Below, in pieces: positions 36,552 to 45,597 of a stretch of DNA of 64,000 nt (position 1 is its first letter; every line of letters begins with the position of its first letter). The position numbers and the translations under genes are program-made. The stretch is from Paenibacillus lemnae (lineage in GTDB: Bacteria > Bacillota > Bacilli > Paenibacillales > Paenibacillaceae), in assembly GCF_012933385.1 (NCBI RefSeq), contig NZ_JABBPN010000021.1:24305-88304 (forward strand), written 5' to 3'. The notes beneath the pieces were generated by a model. The model worked only from the letters and a program-made list of their open reading frames with translations. It had not been told where the DNA came from and searched no databases.

Positions 36552-37520
36552 TCACAAAAAATCTTCTACGATGGACACTCCTTGTTCCAGTCTGTCCCGG
36601 CTCTCTTTAAGATACGTACTTGTCCAATCATTTAACTGAGAAAAATCAAAGCTTCGATGCATTCCGATATACACAATGAATTCCCGCAGTCTTAGGAACA
36701 AACTCAAATTACAAAGTGACACTTCACTCATGACAGTGTGTCGTTGATACCCTTTAAGGAAGTATTCCAAAAATCTCCGTGCCTGTTCTTCTCTCTCTGG
36801 GATCGAATCGTTAAGCACGACATAAACAATGTAGAATAATTGAACGGCAATATCTTCTTCATACCAGCTGTATTGACACTCATCAAAATCAAAAAGTGTT
36901 AGTTTTTGATCATCCACATGGAAGTTGCCTACATTAATGTCGCCATGGATGAGTCCGTATGTATGTTCTTTTTTCAGTAAATGAATTTCACTTACGAGCT
37001 GCTCATATTGCTCAATCACCCGCTCCTGATCCGAAGGAATAAATCTCTTTATATTTTTAAGATAAGAGTTTTCAGTCCACTCGTGACGCTTAAATTTCTG
37101 TCTGCTTGGTACATATCTTCTGGATAGCTCATGGATGCGACCGGTTATTTCCCCACACATCTCGGAAAGCGTATCATTATTCATACATTCTGGATAAAAA
37201 ATCTTGCTTCCCGGCGCTTTCTCAAATGAAGCAATCACGAAATATGAGCCTTCAAGATTAACAATTTCAACATAGCTGCCTGAACAGGAAAGGATTGGTT
37301 TACTGACAGAAACACCATGCTGATCAAGATACAAAACCCATTCTAGCTCCCCGTTAACTTGATCTGCTGATCTGTGAGAGCTGTAGGTGATTCTTAAAAT
37401 ATACGGATTTCCCAGCTTGGTATATTCATAGACGAAATTCTGAAATCCACCCACATACTTTAAATCGGATAATTCTGTTCCAAAAGATTTTGCAGCCTTC
37501 TCAAGGATCTGCTCATTCAT
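36552..37520 (-). CDS. Aminoglycoside phosphotransferase-family kinase
   Basis: About 322 residues. The ATP-binding Lys region is PYILRITYSSHRSADQ, the catalytic loop is LIHGDINVGNFHVDD, and the metal-binding DFDE follows (LTLFDFDECQYSWYEEDIA). The ATG at 37520 is chosen because upstream starts would all be TTG; Shine-Dalgarno support is weak for each. Members of this family act on aminoglycosides, choline, homoserine or fructosamine; no substrate can be assigned. Confidence 0.82.
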   Translation of the reverse strand: MNEQILEKAAKSFGTELSDLKYVGGFQNFVYEYTKLGNPYILRITYSSHRSADQVNGELEWVLYLDQHGVSVSKPILSCSGSYVEIVNLEGSYFVIASFEKAPGSKIFYPECMNNDTLSEMCGEITGRIHELSRRYVPSRQKFKRHEWTENSYLKNIKRFIPSDQERVIEQYEQLVSEIHLLKKEHTYGLIHGDINVGNFHVDDQKLTLFDFDECQYSWYEEDIAVQLFYIVYVVLNDSIPEREEQARRFLEYFLKGYQRHTVMSEVSLCNLSLFLRLREFIVYIGMHRSFDFSQLNDWTSTYLKESRDRLEQGVSIVEDFL

Positions 37521-37549
37521 GAGCTCTTTGATCTGTTTCTCCAATCGTA

Positions 37550-38071
37550 TCAATTCCAATCAATATGTAGTTTCGGCCACTTCTTACTCCACTCTTTGCC
37601 GGCCACTCTTTTTTGGTAATAAAGCTGATCCTTGAAAAGTGGGCTTCTGCGTACTCTTAGATTGAATAGATCCTCAAGACCATACGGGGCAATAATAGAG
37701 ATAACGTCATCTTTCGAGAGCGTGATTCCTACAGCCGTAACGGTCTCTGGCCATCGGCTTATAGCGTCAGTAATTGAGTTATACGGTTTGTCATTGTTTT
37801 TCAAATGCATTCTAGCCTGATTCTTTACGGACCAGATCGATGAGTTGGTTTGTTGGTTCAGCCAATTTTCAAGCTCCTTCTCCTTATCCTCATCGATATG
37901 CTCGTGATCATAGAAGATGACATCAATATCATTTAGTGGAGTTAACATGGAATGTCCGTGCAGGTGATCCCATACCCGGTTTCGTACATAGCCTGCGGCA
38001 ATGTACCAATGCGTCAGGTTTAATTGTCTGACGAGCTTAAGGTCTCTCATCACATATTCACTGTTCTTCAT
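37550..38071 (-). CDS. Nucleotidyltransferase-fold protein (COG3575-like)
   Basis: 173 residues. The N-terminal WYIAAGYVRNRVWDHLHG and LNDIDVIFYD carry the G-x-R plus D-x-D pattern of polymerase-beta-like nucleotidyltransferases. The C-terminus (YGLEDLFNLRVRRSP, ARMHLKNNDKPYNSITDAIS) matches a widespread family of unknown function. The frame continues upstream and GGGAG lies near in-frame ATT/CTG codons about 9-11 residues earlier, so the true start may be slightly upstream. Confidence 0.75.
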   Translation of the reverse strand: MKNSEYVMRDLKLVRQLNLTHWYIAAGYVRNRVWDHLHGHSMLTPLNDIDVIFYDHEHIDEDKEKELENWLNQQTNSSIWSVKNQARMHLKNNDKPYNSITDAISRWPETVTAVGITLSKDDVISIIAPYGLEDLFNLRVRRSPLFKDQLYYQKRVAGKEWSKKWPKLHIDWN

Positions 38072-38171
38072 GATATCGATTAACTGTGTGTCCAGAATAA
38101 TCTCAACTCCCGGGTTAAAAATTGAAAATTTAAACTATTCTACTGTTTAGTTTGTTAGCCATATAAAATGA

Positions 38172-38194
38172 AAAGCCTCATTAGATGAGGCTTT
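38172..38194 (-). terminator. Terminator overlapping the stop of a small membrane gene
   Basis: AAAGCCTCA and TGAGGCTTT form a 9-bp stem with a 5-nt loop, and the minus strand continues TTTTCATTTT. The stem begins inside the stop codon of the gene it ends. Confidence 0.8.
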
Positions 38195-38462
38195 ATAAAG
38201 CACTACTTAGACTGATCCAGGACAGGTACAAACATAAGAGCGATAATAGAATAAAGACCGTAAAAATCCGCACATTACTCTTGAACCTGAACCCGTACAC
38301 ACAAAAAAAGACAGCTGCCGCAATTTTGGATATGCTTTGATAATAATCATTGAAGTGCGAATTACTGAAGATTAAAGATGTTAACAAACATGAAATGATT
38401 AGAAACTTAAACCATAATGGCTCATTCAAAAACATTCTAAACATGATTTGAACCCGCTTCAT
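38193..38462 (-). CDS. Small membrane protein
   Basis: 89 residues starting at MKRVQIMFRMFLNEP with GGGG 10 nt upstream. Three hydrophobic segments are present (WFKFLIISCLLTSLIF, ISKIAAAVFFCVYGF, IFTVFILLSLLCLYLSWISL). No known family. Confidence 0.55.
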   Translation of the reverse strand: MKRVQIMFRMFLNEPLWFKFLIISCLLTSLIFSNSHFNDYYQSISKIAAAVFFCVYGFRFKSNVRIFTVFILLSLLCLYLSWISLSSAL

Positions 38463-38617
38463 ATCCGGCGATCCCCTCTTCCCTTTCATCGTTGAATAAT
38501 CTTTCCTGCCTTCCATGATTATACATCTAACAACCGGTAACCGATAGCCTAAGGTCAGATAAAATTTGGGATGGACAGCTGAATTATTTAAGAAATACAC
38601 TATTATCTTGAAAATTA

Positions 38618-39055
38618 TTATATCCCTAAATGCAATATGCATTTCGTTTCAATCTCAGCTCTCTCAATCAAGTGGACCAGCTTTCCTAACTTCTTTAGTA
38701 AATCTGATTTCAATATACAATAACTTCGATTCAAGATTATTTTTTGGGGGGCATATTTCAACATATCAGCCCATGATTGAATAATTCCTTTAAATGTTAT
38801 CAGATTGCTTCCATCAATAAGCGTAACTCCTATATGGTTTAATCCCATACCGTTCTGTTCTGTGCTAGGATTCCATGTAGAAATCCAATTCAGTGAATCA
38901 TTTATGTACTCAATGAATTCATCATCGATAGAGGTGTATTCAATTACAATTAAACCCTCCCTGTACAAATCACCATTAGAATCCCGGGTATATGTTAAAT
39001 AAGAAGAGTTTTCGACGTCAGATCTGTTTTCAATTACAAACTCATGAACCGGCAT
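38618..39055 (-). CDS. Hypothetical protein
   Basis: 145 soluble residues with no recognised domain. It is acidic in the first half (SIDDEFIEYINDSLNWISTW) and basic at the end (LLKKLGKLVHLIERAEIETK). GGGAGG lies 7 nt before the ATG, so translation is likely. Size and setting recall immunity or contact-system accessory proteins, but nothing specific supports that. Confidence 0.6.
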   Translation of the reverse strand: MPVHEFVIENRSDVENSSYLTYTRDSNGDLYREGLIVIEYTSIDDEFIEYINDSLNWISTWNPSTEQNGMGLNHIGVTLIDGSNLITFKGIIQSWADMLKYAPQKIILNRSYCILKSDLLKKLGKLVHLIERAEIETKCILHLGI

Positions 39056-39070
39056 GCTGTCCTCCCACTT

Positions 39071-39586
39071 TTAACGAGCCCGCGATGGCATGAGAATTGT
39101 TTGTTCTAAAATCTTCGCTTTCTTCATAAAAGAGTCCATACTATCATTCATAGCAATTCTCAACCCAAACTCTGCTTCACGAAGCGTCTGACGTAATAGT
39201 TCATAATCATGTTTGTCCTCTTCGCTTAAATCAACGAACTTGTACAATTCATCATGAGGGTAAAGCCTAAATTTACTATACAAAGCAGTAAGAATTTGTT
39301 TCTCAGATTGAGAAAGAACTCCTAATAGTTCACCCGTACGGATACTTTGTAAAATTCCATTCAACACATCGCCTAGTTTAGTTGTAACCAAATTAGGATC
39401 AGACCATTGGTGTCGGCTTTGATGAGCAATTAAACCTTCTAACTCCACTAGATGTTCTTGAACTTGATTGATAATAACTTGCTCTTTCACAAAATTTAAT
39501 TTCATCATTCCCCAGATTGTAATTGCAATCAGTACTACATTCAGTCCTAAAGATACGAGAAGAATCAGTTTCGTTTTTCTTGTCAA
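39071..39586 (-). CDS. Membrane-anchored hypothetical protein
   Basis: 171 residues: an N-terminal membrane anchor (LILLVSLGLNVVLIAITIWGM) and a mostly helical extracytoplasmic domain with heptad-like segments. The TTG start overlaps the preceding gene's TGA by 4 nt (TTGA), so it is co-translated with the GNAT gene upstream. Confidence 0.6.
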   Translation of the reverse strand: MTRKTKLILLVSLGLNVVLIAITIWGMMKLNFVKEQVIINQVQEHLVELEGLIAHQSRHQWSDPNLVTTKLGDVLNGILQSIRTGELLGVLSQSEKQILTALYSKFRLYPHDELYKFVDLSEEDKHDYELLRQTLREAEFGLRIAMNDSMDSFMKKAKILEQTILMPSRAR

Positions 39587-40107
39587 TTCAGTTCTCCTTT
39601 ACGAAATACATTATTAAAAATATATCCCTGACCTTTCCAGAATTCCGTATCTACTTCTAATAATTCAAATGCACCATCTGTATATTCCTCAATGACTTTT
39701 TTCCAGAAAAACTTAGATCCCTCGTTATTGCCGTGTTGAAGCACTTCCCAATCACCTTGATGCATATCGAATATTTTCACAGCGGCTTTTTGGCCAACCC
39801 CTCTTCGGCGGTATTTACGCATCACGAAAAATTCAGCGATCGACTTAGCCTTTGCGCCTTGCTGTAGATAGCAGTAATTATTTATCAATATGAATCCGGC
39901 ATACTTGTTCTCCACTTTGATAAAGTACGGATGTCTGTCTTGTTCTGTCCAGTAATAATCAAAATACTTATAATCATATAATCCGTAATCGTTTACATCA
40001 CGGTCATTGAATTCACTAAAATCATACTCATAGAGCTCTATCAGTTGTCTTAAAACTGATTTTTGAGTTTCCTCAACTCTTACAATATCAACTGGCTGTA
40101 TATTCAT
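39583..40107 (-). CDS. GNAT-family acetyltransferase (COG5628-like)
   Basis: 174 residues. The N-terminal YEYDFSEFNDRDVNDYGLYDYKYFDYYWTE pattern and AEFFVMRKYRRRGVGQKAAV (motif A) fit a predicted acetyltransferase family. ATG lies 2 nt after the stop of the previous membrane-protein gene and the stop overlaps the next gene, so three genes form a unit. Confidence 0.8.
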   Translation of the reverse strand: MNIQPVDIVRVEETQKSVLRQLIELYEYDFSEFNDRDVNDYGLYDYKYFDYYWTEQDRHPYFIKVENKYAGFILINNYCYLQQGAKAKSIAEFFVMRKYRRRGVGQKAAVKIFDMHQGDWEVLQHGNNEGSKFFWKKVIEEYTDGAFELLEVDTEFWKGQGYIFNNVFRKGELN

Positions 40108-40109
40108 GT

Positions 40110-40409
40110 TTACGATGACTCCTCACTTCTCCACATACGTTTAAACCCGACACGGATCGCATAGTAAGTTATTGTTAGAAATGTAAACCAAGCAAATCCA
40201 ATCATCCACATTTCCCAGCCACCTGCGTACACTGTTCCAAATGAAACCTTTGTCTGCAGATGGTCAACCGATTTATATTGGTTCAAGATATCGGGGACAT
40301 GGTTTTTTGTTAACATCATTCCCTTAATGACATTCCAGCCAGTGTAAAAAAGCATCATTATCATCGAGACAATTACAGATTCGATCATCAACCGTTTATT
40401 CAACTTCAT
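40110..40409 (-). CDS. Small two-helix membrane protein
   Basis: 99 residues with hydrophobic segments IESVIVSMIMMLFYTGWNVI and MWMIGFAWFTFLTITYYAI separated by an extracytoplasmic loop of about 35 residues. AAGGAG lies 8 nt upstream of the ATG. No family recognised. Confidence 0.6.
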   Translation of the reverse strand: MKLNKRLMIESVIVSMIMMLFYTGWNVIKGMMLTKNHVPDILNQYKSVDHLQTKVSFGTVYAGGWEMWMIGFAWFTFLTITYYAIRVGFKRMWRSEESS

Positions 40410-40436
40410 ATGAGAACTCCTTATTCATTTATTTGT

Positions 40437-41177
40437 TCATGTGATCGGCTTAACACGATACCAATAATCATAAATCTCAGAGTATCCAAGACTCTTATAG
40501 AGTTTAATAGCCGTCATATTATTCTTCACGACCTGAAGATAACCATTGGAGATTCCTTGTCTTTGAGCCCACTGTAAAATATGTAAAATCATTTGTTTTC
40601 CGTACCCTTTTCTTCGATGATGCTCGCTTGTCACAATATCGTAAAGTCCAACATAATCTCCATTCACAACCCCTAACCCGCAAGCAGCGGGCAATCCTTC
40701 AATATACAAGATAACGAATACCTTTCTGGTAATGATGTTATTTATAATAGCCTTATGAATATAGGCTTTTTCATTATCGAGATTTGAAAATTTACAGTAT
40801 GTATCCAACCACTCGCTCGTAACCTCTTCACTAATAGAAATTGAATGTATTGCAGGCTTCTCTAAATTCGTTAGTTTCTTCACTAGAACACTTGATGGTT
40901 CAATAACCTCATAGTTTCGTTTTTCTAGTTGTTCATCAAGAGAGATTGGAAATGTGTAGGGTGTTATTTTAAAAATAGTCCTAAGTCCTTTTTCGGCATA
41001 CATTTCCTCACATAGATCAATTTTTCGGTTAAAATTTTCGGTGCCTGTATATATCGGTTGTATGGAATTGGCTCTCTTGGTATACCCATTTGCAAAACGG
41101 AGAAGCCACCCGTCTAACACCATGGTTTGCAAGGAAGGCCATGCGTTCAGCGTCATTTCTTCAATATTTTTGTACAT
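40437..41177 (-). CDS. GNAT-family acetyltransferase with N-terminal extension
   Basis: 246 residues. The N-terminal half (LNAWPSLQTMVLDGWLLRFA, KRANSIQPIYTG) is found in a family of two-domain GNATs. The C-terminal half has motif A (VTSEHHRRKGYGKQMILHILQWA) and the tail LQVVKNNMTAIKLYKSLGY. The start has CGGAGGATG. Substrate unknown. Confidence 0.82.
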   Translation of the reverse strand: MYKNIEEMTLNAWPSLQTMVLDGWLLRFANGYTKRANSIQPIYTGTENFNRKIDLCEEMYAEKGLRTIFKITPYTFPISLDEQLEKRNYEVIEPSSVLVKKLTNLEKPAIHSISISEEVTSEWLDTYCKFSNLDNEKAYIHKAIINNIITRKVFVILYIEGLPAACGLGVVNGDYVGLYDIVTSEHHRRKGYGKQMILHILQWAQRQGISNGYLQVVKNNMTAIKLYKSLGYSEIYDYWYRVKPIT

Positions 41178-41297
41178 TTAGCATCCTCCGTGGCATGAAT
41201 AGCAGTTCACCTAAACTCTCTCGTTTTAACGCCCATGCCTGTAACATAGTATGTCTTATTTATTTTATAATCTTTTCTGTGATGTGCCTGTTCTGGA

Positions 41298-42116
41298 TTA
41301 CACACCTTCATCATTCGTCCACGTTGTTCTGATGTACCCAATCTTCATACCAACCCGCTCCATATTCCGGTGACTTTGGGATAAGAAACTGCACTGCCCG
41401 ACAACGAGTCTGCAGTCGTTTCGTTTCGCTTCTTCAATTCTTCTTTTCAAAAGAAATTGGTGCAGCCCTATTCCTCTGAAGGCGGGTAATGTAGCTGCGA
41501 AGGTTAGAGAGGCTATAGCATGGTTTGAATACATCACAGCCACAGCTGCCGGCTCATCATGGACATAGGCCATAAAGAACTTCCAACCTGGTCGGTGTAA
41601 AAGAACCTTGTTATTTGCCGCCACAGGTGCTATCCCATCATCAGGTAAGCCTGTTCCTCTACAATGAATCATGGCATAGGTTTCAAATTGATCTTCATTC
41701 AATTCATGAATACATATATGTTCTGGGAGTTGTTCATCAAATATCCGTGGCTCCATCACGGTTGAGGTATGAACCCCGGTTTGATAAAAACCATGATCGG
41801 ATAACATCTTAAGAAAACCAGCATCTACGATCGATGGAACAACCTCAAATTGTATTTTTCGTTGTCGCTCTTGGTAGAAATTGATGATCGGCTGAATATA
41901 TTCTAAATCATGACTTGTAATACCTTTGACAGTATTAAATGTCCCCCATGGCATCGTCTTACTGTATAAGCAGAGCGCACTACCAAACTGGACGATTTCA
42001 ATTCCTTCAGGGTTACCGATCCTATTCTGGATGGCGGTCATTCGATCATACATGTACTCACGTTCAGATAATTCTATGTCCCTGACCAGTGCACTGGATG
42101 GAATGAGTGCTTCCAT
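41298..42116 (-). CDS. GNAT-family acetyltransferase
   Basis: 272 residues from the ATG with AGGAG at 7 nt, five codons inside the longest frame. A non-canonical N-terminal GNAT-like half precedes the active C-terminal half with motif A (AATLPAFRGIGLHQFLLKRRI) and the typical FLSQSHRNMERVGMKIGY. No partner function is evident. Confidence 0.82.
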   Translation of the reverse strand: MEALIPSSALVRDIELSEREYMYDRMTAIQNRIGNPEGIEIVQFGSALCLYSKTMPWGTFNTVKGITSHDLEYIQPIINFYQERQRKIQFEVVPSIVDAGFLKMLSDHGFYQTGVHTSTVMEPRIFDEQLPEHICIHELNEDQFETYAMIHCRGTGLPDDGIAPVAANNKVLLHRPGWKFFMAYVHDEPAAVAVMYSNHAIASLTFAATLPAFRGIGLHQFLLKRRIEEAKRNDCRLVVGQCSFLSQSHRNMERVGMKIGYIRTTWTNDEGV

Positions 42117-42155
42117 GACATTTCTCCTCATAAAACAGTGATATTCAAATATTAC

Positions 42156-42308
42156 CTATAAGTTTCGATCCCTTAAAATTTCTTTAATCTCTTGTAGTTC
42201 TTCTACTATTTCTTTCATTTGTTGGTTGTTCCTAGAGTTGTCTATTCCAATCTTGACACTAAAGATACCAATCGCTAAATAAACAGCCAGCATAATAATA
42301 ATTCCCAA
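42156..42308 (-). CDS. Micro-protein with one membrane helix and a coiled-coil tail
   Basis: 50 residues from a TTG with AAGGAT 7 nt upstream. A hydrophobic N-terminal helix (IIIMLAVYLAIGIFSV) is followed by a heptad-like tail (QMKEIVEELQEIKEILRD). The layout matches the neighbouring micro-protein. Confidence 0.5.
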   Translation of the reverse strand: MGIIIMLAVYLAIGIFSVKIGIDNSRNNQQMKEIVEELQEIKEILRDRNL

Positions 42309-42389
42309 TGTATCTATCCTTTCTCTTATCAACAAGACGCTGCGGATATATTTTCAAAAATACCTATCATATTTCATAAAATTTGATGT

Positions 42390-42536
42390 TCAGAACTTCG
42401 ATCGATCTATTTCATTTAGCTTCTCGTTAAGATCATCTAATGAGTTTTGAATAGATTGCATCCTGCCGAGACTTGAATACTGATTGCTAATGACTCCGGC
42501 AAATCCAATCACAACCACAATAATTAAAAAGGTCAT
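42390..42536 (-). CDS. Micro-protein with one membrane helix and a coiled-coil tail
   Basis: 48 residues. GAGGAGGACG lies before the ATG, which is strong support for translation. The membrane helix (FLIIVVVIGFAGVI) is followed by a heptad-like tail (MQSIQNSLDDLNEKLNEID). A short third frame just upstream (42563-42619) encodes only the tail type (MDRLDILIDKLNEPKD) and may be a truncated copy. Confidence 0.55.
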   Translation of the reverse strand: MTFLIIVVVIGFAGVISNQYSSLGRMQSIQNSLDDLNEKLNEIDRSKF

Positions 42537-42629
42537 TTTACGTCCTCCTCGAGTGATATTTACTATGTTCTGTCTTTAGGCTCATTTAATTTATCAATTA
42601 ATATATCAAGCCTATCCATGATTCTTTCA

Positions 42630-43031
42630 TCAATTCCCGAACAATATATCTAATACAGTACTTACTGATCCGCTTTTCTTACGCAATAAAACATCTGGAT
42701 TGTATACTTCAACATAACCACAGAACTCACATGTTACGAATAAGTAGTGGTTGTATTGAATATCAAGAATCTTGCTTAATCCAGTGCCGGTCATAGCAAC
42801 TTCATTCACATCGCATTCTCTTTGGCCACATTTAGAACATTTAAATTTTTGTATTATGATTTCGCTGATATCTACATCCGTATATTCCTCTCCTGGCTGA
42901 GTTCCTTCAAAGTCCTCTTGAGTTTCAAAAATAACATTGCCCTCACGGTCGATAAGCACCTCGTGTTTACATTCCGGACATACATTCTCAAATAACTCTA
43001 CTTTTGAGCTGCACCAAGGACATTCGATCAT
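42630..43031 (-). CDS. Zinc-ribbon protein
   Basis: 133 residues. An N-terminal zinc ribbon (CPWC...CPEC) is followed by an acidic linker and a second ribbon (CSKCG...CEFCG) with a segment typical of predicted nucleic-acid-binding zinc-ribbon proteins (YLFVTCEFCGYVEVYNPDVL). It overlaps the upstream P-loop kinase gene by 4 nt. Role unknown. Confidence 0.7.
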   Translation of the reverse strand: MIECPWCSSKVELFENVCPECKHEVLIDREGNVIFETQEDFEGTQPGEEYTDVDISEIIIQKFKCSKCGQRECDVNEVAMTGTGLSKILDIQYNHYLFVTCEFCGYVEVYNPDVLLRKKSGSVSTVLDILFGN

Positions 43032-43876
43032 GTGCTGATCTCCTTTCCCAGGATCTCTTTTATTTTTTCTTTACACGTCGCTAGATCGTATTGGGAATTA
43101 TCAATCTTTTGCTTATTTATTTTCAATAAATCATAGATTTCCAGTTCAATCTTCTTTCTTTCTTGCAGAACTTGAACAGTCCCGTCAAACCCGGAATACC
43201 CTTGCATCTGACCGAATCCTTGCCCGGTGTAATACTCCATGAATCCGTTGGCCCACTCTTGTGGCCTTTCATGTACTGCTTTCTCAAAAACAGATCGGAT
43301 ATCCTGCTTGTCAATATAAATCAACAAAGGATTCAATGGCTTGATGAGTTCTTCCAGCTGAAACACATAATCCATAACTTCGCTTTGCCGCACATTATAT
43401 TTCACGGTACCTATCGTTAATGGATTTTGTATAAAACAGCATTCAAATATATGAATGGTATCATCTTGAAGAGCATCTTTCACAAAGCTTTTCCAGCGCT
43501 CTGTAATTAGCCTCACGTTTTCATAGAAGGGCAGCTCATAGATATCTTTTTTAAATAGTGCGTGCAGCAGCTCAACTGGAAAATCAGTTCCGAGTTCATG
43601 TTGTATCTTTCGATACGGGATCAAGTAGTCATTTCCGTAGCTTAAGGACGTATTCGCTAACATATCTCTGGATTCTTCAAGCTCTAACAACAACTGATGA
43701 AATTCTTCCTGCCTGTAAAAAGACACGCCTTCGTAATCAGCAGGGTGATCTACATTCCCTTCTTGAAATAACTGCGCCTCAACACCACGGTCTGCGAATA
43801 TATCAAATACCATATGTGCGATCGTGGACTTACCTGATCCAGGTAAGCCCTCAATGAGAATTAATTTTGTGTTCAT
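43028..43876 (-). CDS. P-loop nucleotide kinase-like protein
   Basis: 282 residues with a Walker A motif at the N-terminus (LILIEGLPGSGKSTIAHMVF) and a likely Walker B strand (IHIFECCFIQNPLTIG). The rest resembles a family of AAA/adenylate-kinase-like proteins in Bacillales with no known substrate. It is co-translated with the zinc-ribbon protein. Confidence 0.75.
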   Translation of the reverse strand: MNTKLILIEGLPGSGKSTIAHMVFDIFADRGVEAQLFQEGNVDHPADYEGVSFYRQEEFHQLLLELEESRDMLANTSLSYGNDYLIPYRKIQHELGTDFPVELLHALFKKDIYELPFYENVRLITERWKSFVKDALQDDTIHIFECCFIQNPLTIGTVKYNVRQSEVMDYVFQLEELIKPLNPLLIYIDKQDIRSVFEKAVHERPQEWANGFMEYYTGQGFGQMQGYSGFDGTVQVLQERKKIELEIYDLLKINKQKIDNSQYDLATCKEKIKEILGKEIST

Positions 43877-43911
43877 GATGTGATCATTTCGGTGATGTGA
43901 ACCTTTTGTTT

Positions 43912-44439
43912 TTACTCGCCATCGGTTGACGACTTTTCCACCTTATATTCCATAAGCACCATTCCACTTGGGTATGTCTGCTGCCCGATCAACGATAACG
44001 GCCGGCGCACACCGTTAGGAGCAAGCAACGGGACCCCGCCGCCCAAAAGTATCGGTATGATCGCAGGTTCAACGGTATCCACCAGATTCCATTCCAGCAG
44101 TTGAGATAGCAGATGCCCTCCACCATACAGCCAGATATCCCTGCCGGGCTGTGAACGTAGCAGCATGATCCGTTCTTGAAGTCCTGTGCTTATTACCTCG
44201 ACTTCGGGATGATCCTCCTGCCGAAGTGATTGCGATGCAACGATGACTTGTTTACCTGAAAAGTCACTTGCAGCATGTGCGATCTCATATGTCCGGCGTC
44301 CCATAAGAATCGTATCGAACTGATCATAAAGTGCTTTAAAATCAAACTCGGGCTCTGGTATAATCCAATCAAAATCATCTCCCGGACCTGCAATAAAGCC
44401 ATCCAGACTGCACGCAACCTGGTATCTCACTCGTCTCAT
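43912..44439 (-). CDS. Dihydrofolate reductase-like (RibD C-terminal) protein
   Basis: 175 residues. It begins RYQVACSLDGFIAGPGDDFDWI, has ILMGRRTYE, and the NADPH-site segment DIWLYGGGHLLSQLLEWNLVD, with PILLGGGVPLL near the end. These mark the RibD C-terminal/DHFR fold, common as a stand-alone reductase of unknown substrate. GAGGAGATG precedes the ATG. Confidence 0.88.
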   Translation of the reverse strand: MRRVRYQVACSLDGFIAGPGDDFDWIIPEPEFDFKALYDQFDTILMGRRTYEIAHAASDFSGKQVIVASQSLRQEDHPEVEVISTGLQERIMLLRSQPGRDIWLYGGGHLLSQLLEWNLVDTVEPAIIPILLGGGVPLLAPNGVRRPLSLIGQQTYPSGMVLMEYKVEKSSTDGE

Positions 44440-44443
44440 GACA

Positions 44444-44926
44444 TCATCTCCTCTTTTGTATCTCCATGATAATTTGACTTAGTGACCATATCAGCAGCGA
44501 GAAACTAACAAACATAAAATATGTATTGGTGTTGAAAAATTGGTTGTTAATGTGAATGGAGAGACCTGCTGTGATGGAATGAATGTAATGCCAATCGATT
44601 TCGCCAAACTGCTGCTTGTATACTTCCGCCAGATAATCTCGATAGCTGCGATAACGGATGATCTGATAATACACACCCATCACTTGGTGAGCAATACAAA
44701 TCACAGACAGTATAATCAATGTTCTCATGTGGAACTTTTTATGGTCCAGTACCTTACACCACTGCACAATCAAAACAATTAACATAATGAACAGAGGTAA
44801 GAATAACAGAATTGCAGGATTGCCATTACCGGATGGACGGCCAGGAGTTGTCGTCATGGAATGTCCGAGTTTAAAAATCAGGAACGTAATTGTCAATGAA
44901 ACGAACAACTGCAGTTTTGATTTCAT
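44444..44926 (-). CDS. Membrane protein of unknown function
   Basis: 160 residues with four hydrophobic segments at about 5-24, 38-58, 68-88 and 135-153. The sequence between segments 3 and 4 (YRSYRDYLAEVYKQQFGEIDW) is hydrophilic. GAGGAGGGATC lies 3 nt before the ATG. It is 4 nt from the start side of the reductase gene. Confidence 0.6.
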   Translation of the reverse strand: MKSKLQLFVSLTITFLIFKLGHSMTTTPGRPSGNGNPAILLFLPLFIMLIVLIVQWCKVLDHKKFHMRTLIILSVICIAHQVMGVYYQIIRYRSYRDYLAEVYKQQFGEIDWHYIHSITAGLSIHINNQFFNTNTYFMFVSFSLLIWSLSQIIMEIQKRR

Positions 44927-44969
44927 GATCCCTCCTCATTTAGCGGAGTCATTATTCATACAGACAATA

Positions 44970-45452
44970 TTATTGCAGCGGCATGAATGATACCTTCCAG
45001 ATACCACTTTCATCCTTTATCATTTGAAAACCTGAAGTCTCCCCAGGCTCAGCATCATATTCGATGTGTCCCTGATAATTGCTGGTTTCTACAAAGTGTC
45101 CATTTTCGATATGATTAAATTTGGCCGCAATGTCTTCTTTTGTTCCCCGGTCCTTTTCCGGAATCTGCTGATCCTCAGTCTTTGTCCACGCGACGTGATC
45201 TTCTCTTTGCGTGTATAAGAAGTAAGCAATATCATGCTCTGCCTCGTATCTTGCCGTAACATATAACTTGGCAACACTCATCGGATCAAGGTTCTGCAGT
45301 GCATTATCATCAAGCTGTTGTTTCAAGCTGTCGTAAGCTTTTTGTTCTGTTTCATTCAGTTGAAATGTTAAATCTGCACTTTCATCAGATTTGCTGCAAC
45401 CGATTGTTACCAGCATTAAAGTAAAGCAAAGAAAGACAGCTACTATTTTCAT
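44970..45452 (-). CDS. Lipoprotein of unknown function
   Basis: 160 residues from the ATG with AGGAG at 8 nt. The signal peptide ends in a lipobox-like VTIGC. The mature part is acidic and helical at first (LNETEQKAYDSLKQQL), then MSVAKLYVTARYEAEHDIAYFLYT and a C-terminal beta-rich segment with SGIWKVSFMP, a layout seen in NTF2-like Paenibacillus lipoproteins. Confidence 0.7.
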   Translation of the reverse strand: MKIVAVFLCFTLMLVTIGCSKSDESADLTFQLNETEQKAYDSLKQQLDDNALQNLDPMSVAKLYVTARYEAEHDIAYFLYTQREDHVAWTKTEDQQIPEKDRGTKEDIAAKFNHIENGHFVETSNYQGHIEYDAEPGETSGFQMIKDESGIWKVSFMPLQ

Positions 45453-45597
45453 TATCAAAACTCCTATCCTAAAGGTTTATTAAATTTGTGTATTTACCTC
45501 CCCTCTTCTATCTAAACGCGATCTAGTCAAAAAAGTTATGTGTTAAATGATCTTAGTTCAGTCTGATTGATGGTGATTCCATCAAATTCGTGCAAAA

